From the NCBI GenBank assembly GCA_030600745.1, contig JAUVLL010000097.1, positions 1-9,444 on the forward strand: a DNA stretch of 9,444 nucleotides, given 5' to 3'. The stretch is from Spirochaetaceae bacterium. Its GTDB lineage: Bacteria; Spirochaetota; Spirochaetia; B11-G9. The position numbers were made by a program, and so were the translations under genes. Under the pieces are notes generated by a model. The model was given only the letters and a program-made list of their open reading frames with translations, was not told the origin of the DNA and did no database searches. This document shows, in pieces, positions 6,964 to 9,444 of this stretch. Every line of letters starts with the position of its first letter. Within the stretch, counting starts at the first letter, position 1.

Positions 6964-7027
6964 ATTAGTTTTATAAGGGATGCTCAATAAATTGTAATTA
7001 TATTAGTTTTATCTTATAAAATTAGTT
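6964..7027 (+). repeat. Direct repeats of ATTAGTTTTAT upstream of the DtxR-family gene
   Basis: ATTAGTTTTAT occurs at 6964-6974 and again at 7002-7012, 38 bases apart, and the truncated form ATTAGTT at 7021-7027 abuts the -35 box. The second copy overlaps TAATTATATTAGT (6995-7007), the 13-mer also found at the ABC operon start. The array fits multiple repressor sites controlling the regulator's own promoter. Confidence 0.5.
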
Positions 7028-7053
7028 GACATATTTGGATTTTCGAATAAGAT
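7026..7053 (+). promoter_or_regulatory. Promoter of the DtxR-family gene, possibly leaderless transcript
   Basis: A perfect TTGACA (7026-7031) is followed after 16 bases by TAAGAT (7048-7053, four of six). Transcription would start about 7059-7061, at or next to the ATG at 7061. No Shine-Dalgarno precedes that ATG, consistent with a leaderless message. Confidence 0.5.
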
Positions 7054-7060
7054 TAAAATT

Positions 7061-7531
7061 ATGAAAACTTCAATTGTCAGTAGTGATGTTAAACTAACTT
7101 CAAACATGGAAGATTATCTTGAAGCCATATCGAACCTTGAAAAGAAAAACAGGGTAGCCAGAGTAAGAGATATCGCTTCTACTCTGAAAGTTAAAATGCC
7201 TTCAGTAACCAGTGCTCTTAAGGTGCTTAGAGAAAATGGTCTTATAAATTACGAAAAGAACTCCTTTATCATTTTAACAGAAAAAGGTGCTGATATTGCA
7301 AATACTATCACAAAAAAACATAATACATTAACTCGTTTCCTGGAAACTATTCTGCTCATCACTCCAAATGAAAGGGCACAGGGTATGGCCTGTAAAATGG
7401 AACATGCGGTCGATTGTGACACGTTAAACAGAATGACAAGATTCATCGATGCTTTTGATGAAGAAATGACAGGCCTGGGGAAAATAGATGCAAAGAAATG
7501 GAAAGATCTTATTGAGGGAAAAGAAAAATAA
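7061..7531 (+). CDS. DtxR/MntR-family metal-dependent transcriptional repressor
   Basis: This 156-residue protein has the two-domain DtxR/IdeR/MntR layout. An N-terminal winged helix (about 16-75) contains MEDYLEAI, ARVRDIASTLKVKMPSVTSAL (recognition helix region) and the wing YEKNSFIILTEKG. A helical metal-binding and dimerisation domain (about 80-135) contains KHNTLTRFLE and CKMEHAV. No C-terminal SH3-like or FeoA domain is present, as in MntR. By alignment from memory the metal ligands would be Asp18, Glu21, His87, Cys111, Glu114 and His115. Asp18 is MntR-like whereas Cys111 is DtxR/IdeR-like, so Mn versus Fe sensing is open. Metal-loaded family members bind palindromes and repress uptake genes. 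Divergence from zupT and the shared TTAG/CTAA elements make zupT, itself and the ABC operon likely targets. No Shine-Dalgarno precedes ATG 7061; an internal ATG at 7106 (MEDYLEAI) also lacks one. Confidence 0.9.
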   Translation: MKTSIVSSDVKLTSNMEDYLEAISNLEKKNRVARVRDIASTLKVKMPSVTSALKVLRENGLINYEKNSFIILTEKGADIANTITKKHNTLTRFLETILLITPNERAQGMACKMEHAVDCDTLNRMTRFIDAFDEEMTGLGKIDAKKWKDLIEGKEK

Positions 7532-7560
7532 TCCATGCTTATAAGTAATCTCTTGAGTCT

Positions 7561-8235
7561 TTAATAATTTTTTAATTCTCCTGCAGAAAACGGCTTACCA
7601 TGGGCGGGAAATATTTCTTTAGCTCCCATGGAAATAAGTTTCTTCCAGCTTTTATATACAGATGTCATATCCTGTATAAATATAGGCCTGTGTTTAGCGC
7701 CTAAAACAGGCGGCGTATTCATAGCAGCATCGCCTACAAAGGCGCTGCCGTCAGCCAGTAAAAGTGAAATAGAGTCTGCAGAGTGCCCCGGGGTATATAA
7801 AATGCTTCCATTCAGGCCTGTTTCTTTCAGTAAATCGAAGGTATCATCTTCAAGAATATAGTCTGTATCTCTTAATTCAACAGGCGGATAGGTGAATTGA
7901 CTTAACATAGACGCCAGACCTAACATAAATTTTAGCCTTAAATTTACACCCTTTAAATCCGGATCCATTCTGCCGTTTTCAAGATAGGGTTTAGCTGCTT
8001 TATGTACAATTATCTTTGCACCGCTGTTTTTAACAAGCTGTGCTGCGAATCCGGCGTGATCATTATGGTGATGGGTTAATAGAAGATATTTAATTTCCGA
8101 AATATTAATATTTATTTCATTCAATTTTTGTACAAATAATTCATATTTATCAGGATAACTTGTATCGATTAACAAATAACCATTATTAACATTCAGCAGA
8201 TAAACATTTGTAGGACCGAGTGTTATGGTTTTCAT
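7561..8235 (-). CDS. Metallo-beta-lactamase-fold hydrolase
   Basis: The 224-residue protein shows the full set of ligands for a two-metal site of the MBL superfamily. The motif THHHNDHAG (54-62) supplies His55, His57, Asp59 and His60. Further ligands are His151 in TPGHS, Asp169 in GDAA and His212 in PAHG. The N terminus GPTNVYLLNVNNGYLLIDT (7-25) is the typical opening beta strands. No signal peptide or extra domain is seen. The closest style is glyoxalase-II-like or lactonase-like hydrolases acting on small thioesters or esters; the substrate cannot be named. The motif is HxHxDH, not HxExDH, so it is not a flavodiiron oxygen reductase. Translation is coupled to the upstream flavodoxin/ferredoxin gene: the start is one base after that stop codon, and AAGGAG overlaps the stop region. 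It ends 29 bases from the convergent regulator gene, with no clear terminator between. Confidence 0.9.
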   Translation of the reverse strand: MKTITLGPTNVYLLNVNNGYLLIDTSYPDKYELFVQKLNEININISEIKYLLLTHHHNDHAGFAAQLVKNSGAKIIVHKAAKPYLENGRMDPDLKGVNLRLKFMLGLASMLSQFTYPPVELRDTDYILEDDTFDLLKETGLNGSILYTPGHSADSISLLLADGSAFVGDAAMNTPPVLGAKHRPIFIQDMTSVYKSWKKLISMGAKEIFPAHGKPFSAGELKNY

Positions 8236-8236
8236 T

Positions 8237-9145
8237 CTATACTCCTTTAGGATATACCGCTGATTGCGGAGACTCCATTTTATGGTGTTTAGATTCTGGG
8301 GATAGATGATGATGTTCAGGCTTTTTTAGATCAAGAGAAATTGCTCCTACTGGACAGTTATGATAGCATTCTGCGCAACAAATACATTCAAAATAAAAAT
8401 TAGTTTTTTGTGGTTTACCGTCAATCATTTCATATAGATTGACGGGACATCTTTCAGCGCATAGACCACAGCCAATACATTTATCATAATTAATTTCTAC
8501 CACTTTAGGGAACATTATTTTACGAAGAAGCTTTTGCCCGAAAAGCTTACTTCCAAATTTTTCAGGGCCAAATGGAGTGTAGTTAAAAGATTTCCGTATA
8601 TCTTTAATTTCTGAGAGTTTTTTATTGGCTATCTTTGTTATTCTTTCTACAAATTCTTCTATAACAGGGAATGATTCTTTTCCTGGTTTATTTTCATTTA
8701 TCCTAAATGCAAGTTTTTTTGTAAGTGTATGAAATACACCTAATTTCATCCCTAAAATATTTATTCGTTTGCGTCTATAAAACAAATCTCCTGCTTCCGT
8801 AAGTGCAATAATGGTGTGAAGCCCGCCATATGTAACGAATGGAACAGCTAGTTTTCCCCATTTTTTATCCGGGTAAGGCAATGCTTTTATTATTTTCATT
8901 GCATTTCCTTCAAAATGCCCTGCATATACCGGGCCGCCGACACAAATTAAATCATGCGGTTCTACATTTTCCTCAAGATATTGCGCCATCTTATTTTCTC
9001 TGAAAACTGTCTCATTTCTTGTAATATCCAATAGTTGAACCTGCATGCCTCTGTCTATCATACTTTTTTCCATCATCTTTGCCGCCTTCAAGGTATGCCC
9101 CGAAGGACTAAAAACAATTATTGCCACTTTAATATTCGTTTTCAT
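8237..9145 (-). CDS. Flavodoxin-like/two-[4Fe-4S] ferredoxin fusion protein (EFR1-type) with His-rich tail
   Basis: This 302-residue protein combines two redox modules. Residues 5-180 resemble flavodoxin: phosphate loop FSPSGHTLKAA (12-22), ICVGGPVYAGHFEG (67-80) and FVTYGG (103-108), which should cradle FMN. Residues 215-272 carry two ferredoxin clusters, CIGCGLCAERCP (223-234) and CICCAECYHNCP (254-265), each with the CxxCxxCxxxCP spacing for a [4Fe-4S] centre; an extra Cys256 sits inside the second. It is probably a cytoplasmic electron carrier or small oxidoreductase of anaerobic metabolism; the partner is unknown. The C-terminal tail holds EHHHLSPESKHHKMES (277-292), five histidines that might bind metal. 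AAAGGAG lies six bases before the ATG at 9145 and supports the start. The MBL-fold gene follows after one base, implying joint expression. Confidence 0.88.
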   Translation of the reverse strand: MKTNIKVAIIVFSPSGHTLKAAKMMEKSMIDRGMQVQLLDITRNETVFRENKMAQYLEENVEPHDLICVGGPVYAGHFEGNAMKIIKALPYPDKKWGKLAVPFVTYGGLHTIIALTEAGDLFYRRKRINILGMKLGVFHTLTKKLAFRINENKPGKESFPVIEEFVERITKIANKKLSEIKDIRKSFNYTPFGPEKFGSKLFGQKLLRKIMFPKVVEINYDKCIGCGLCAERCPVNLYEMIDGKPQKTNFYFECICCAECYHNCPVGAISLDLKKPEHHHLSPESKHHKMESPQSAVYPKGV

Positions 9146-9299
9146 TAATGTCTCCTTTCATTTCACTTATTTTCAAACCAAAATTATTTTTGATCTTTAG
9201 GTCTTTCTTTTCATATTCTGAAAGAAAATCCAGGGCATAGAAGTTTAATTCTAATTTTCTTCTACACCCCCAATGATCTGGTAGAATCCTTCATCAATT
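9129..9299 (-). other. Spacer with coding-like remnants in two frames between methyltransferase-like gene and EFR1-type gene
   Basis: Past the stop at 9300-9302, the minus strand keeps coding-like sequence. One frame reads RKYEIDEGFYQIIGGVEEN to a stop at 9251-9253. The methyltransferase frame itself then resumes with LNFYALDFLSEYEKKDLKI and continues to a stop at 9129-9131, overlapping the start of the flavodoxin-like gene. Neither piece has a good start codon. This would fit two compensating one-base frameshifts in a longer protein, at the T-run (complement of 9322-9325) and near 9255-9262. An imperfect TAGAAG/CTTCTA hairpin (9238-9264) is also here. No convincing promoter for the flavodoxin-like gene was found. 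Confidence 0.3.
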
Positions 9300-9444
9300 T
9301 CATATTTCCTTCCTAAACCTGAAAACCTTCCCCTTTCGATCATCCAACGTGAACAAGTTCCCTTTCGTTATGACATCCAGAAACTCATCTACAACCAGAT
9401 GTTCAGCTGTAGCGCAAAGGCAGCCGTTCGGTTTCAACACGCGG
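9300..9444 (-). CDS. C-terminal end of a probable class I SAM-dependent methyltransferase, partial
   Basis: The minus strand is open from the window edge to a TGA at 9302-9300, giving 47 visible residues. The first of them, RVLKPNGCLCATAEHLV, resemble the segment after motif III of class I methyltransferases, where RVLKPGG marks the turn before beta strand 5. The AdoMet-binding N-terminal part would lie beyond the right edge. The visible end, KGKVFRFRKEI, is a possible natural terminus, but coding-like sequence continues downstream in another frame, so the stop may be a frameshift product. The ID rests on one short motif and context does not help: the downstream neighbours are a flavodoxin/ferredoxin protein and an MBL-fold hydrolase in the same direction. 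No start is visible because the 5' end is outside the window. Confidence 0.5.
   Translation of the reverse strand, partial: RVLKPNGCLCATAEHLVVDEFLDVITKGNLFTLDDRKGKVFRFRKEI

Noticed and set aside
6818..7060. CRISPR-like or mobile-element repeats in the AT-rich spacer
   Set aside because: The repeats are 7-13 bases, unevenly spaced and palindromic, which fits operators; no regular spacers or transposase are present.
7532..7560. Bidirectional terminator between the regulator and MBL-fold genes
   Set aside because: The 29-base gap is AT-rich with a TTTTTT run starting in the MBL gene's end, but no stem of useful length precedes it.
7561..8235. Flavodiiron-type oxygen reductase half
   Set aside because: The ligand motif is HHHNDH (HxHxDH), typical of two-zinc hydrolases; flavodiiron proteins have Glu at the second position.
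9204..9227. Hairpin TTTCTTTTCA/TGAAAGAAA
   Set aside because: The stem is AT-rich with a bulge and no T-run, and it lies in a stretch that looks like coding remnant, so a regulatory role is not supported.

Overview
This window is about 40% GC over most of its length, judged by eye. It carries accessory and housekeeping genes from a bacterium that is probably anaerobic or microaerophilic. Two weak hints suggest Spirochaetota: the methionyl-tRNA synthetase has the appended tRNA-binding domain, and the solute-binding protein has a signal peptide ending in VFA followed by SGQKE, a pattern I associate with spirochaete periplasmic proteins. No rRNA or tRNA gene is present, so the assignment is an inference from protein style only.

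Left end (1-962). A chemotaxis receptor fragment on the minus strand meets the 3' end of metG on the plus strand at the 8-base palindrome TTCCGGAA (499-506). Both genes are decapitated at the same point. This is either a real rearrangement or an artificial join. The first 120 bases are about 56% GC, richer than the rest. A FemAB-type peptidoglycan aminoacyltransferase gene follows metG (963-1988).

Centre (1989-6010). A 208-base gap holds a triplicated GGCTTTT(T)GCG motif, two CTAAT/ATTAG palindromes, a good sigma70-type promoter and a strong Shine-Dalgarno site. It leads into a three-gene ABC importer operon: COG1840-type solute-binding protein, fused two-domain permease, and CysA/FbpC/PotA-type ATPase. 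The type most often imports ferric iron, but the substrate is not settled by sequence. An 11-bp hairpin sits just after the binding-protein stop codon, inside the start of the permease gene.

Metal block (6011-7531). A ZIP-family divalent metal transporter (zupT, minus) is divergent from a DtxR/MntR-family metal-dependent repressor (plus). The 243-base divergent region is full of TTAG/CTAA elements. It shares the 13-mer TAATTATATTAGT with the ABC promoter region and the 10-mer ATACCTAATT (in the zupT leader) with the same ABC operator. The simplest reading is a metal-uptake regulon in which the DtxR-like protein controls itself, the ZIP transporter and the ABC importer. The regulator has no Shine-Dalgarno site and its promoter lies so close that the transcript may be leaderless.

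Right end (7561-9444, all minus). A flavodoxin/two-[4Fe-4S] protein with a histidine-rich tail is followed one base later by a metallo-beta-lactamase-fold hydrolase, a translationally coupled pair. Upstream lies the C-terminal end of what looks like a SAM-dependent methyltransferase, cut by the window edge. Coding-like sequence continues past its stop in other frames, which suggests frameshift decay or sequence error.
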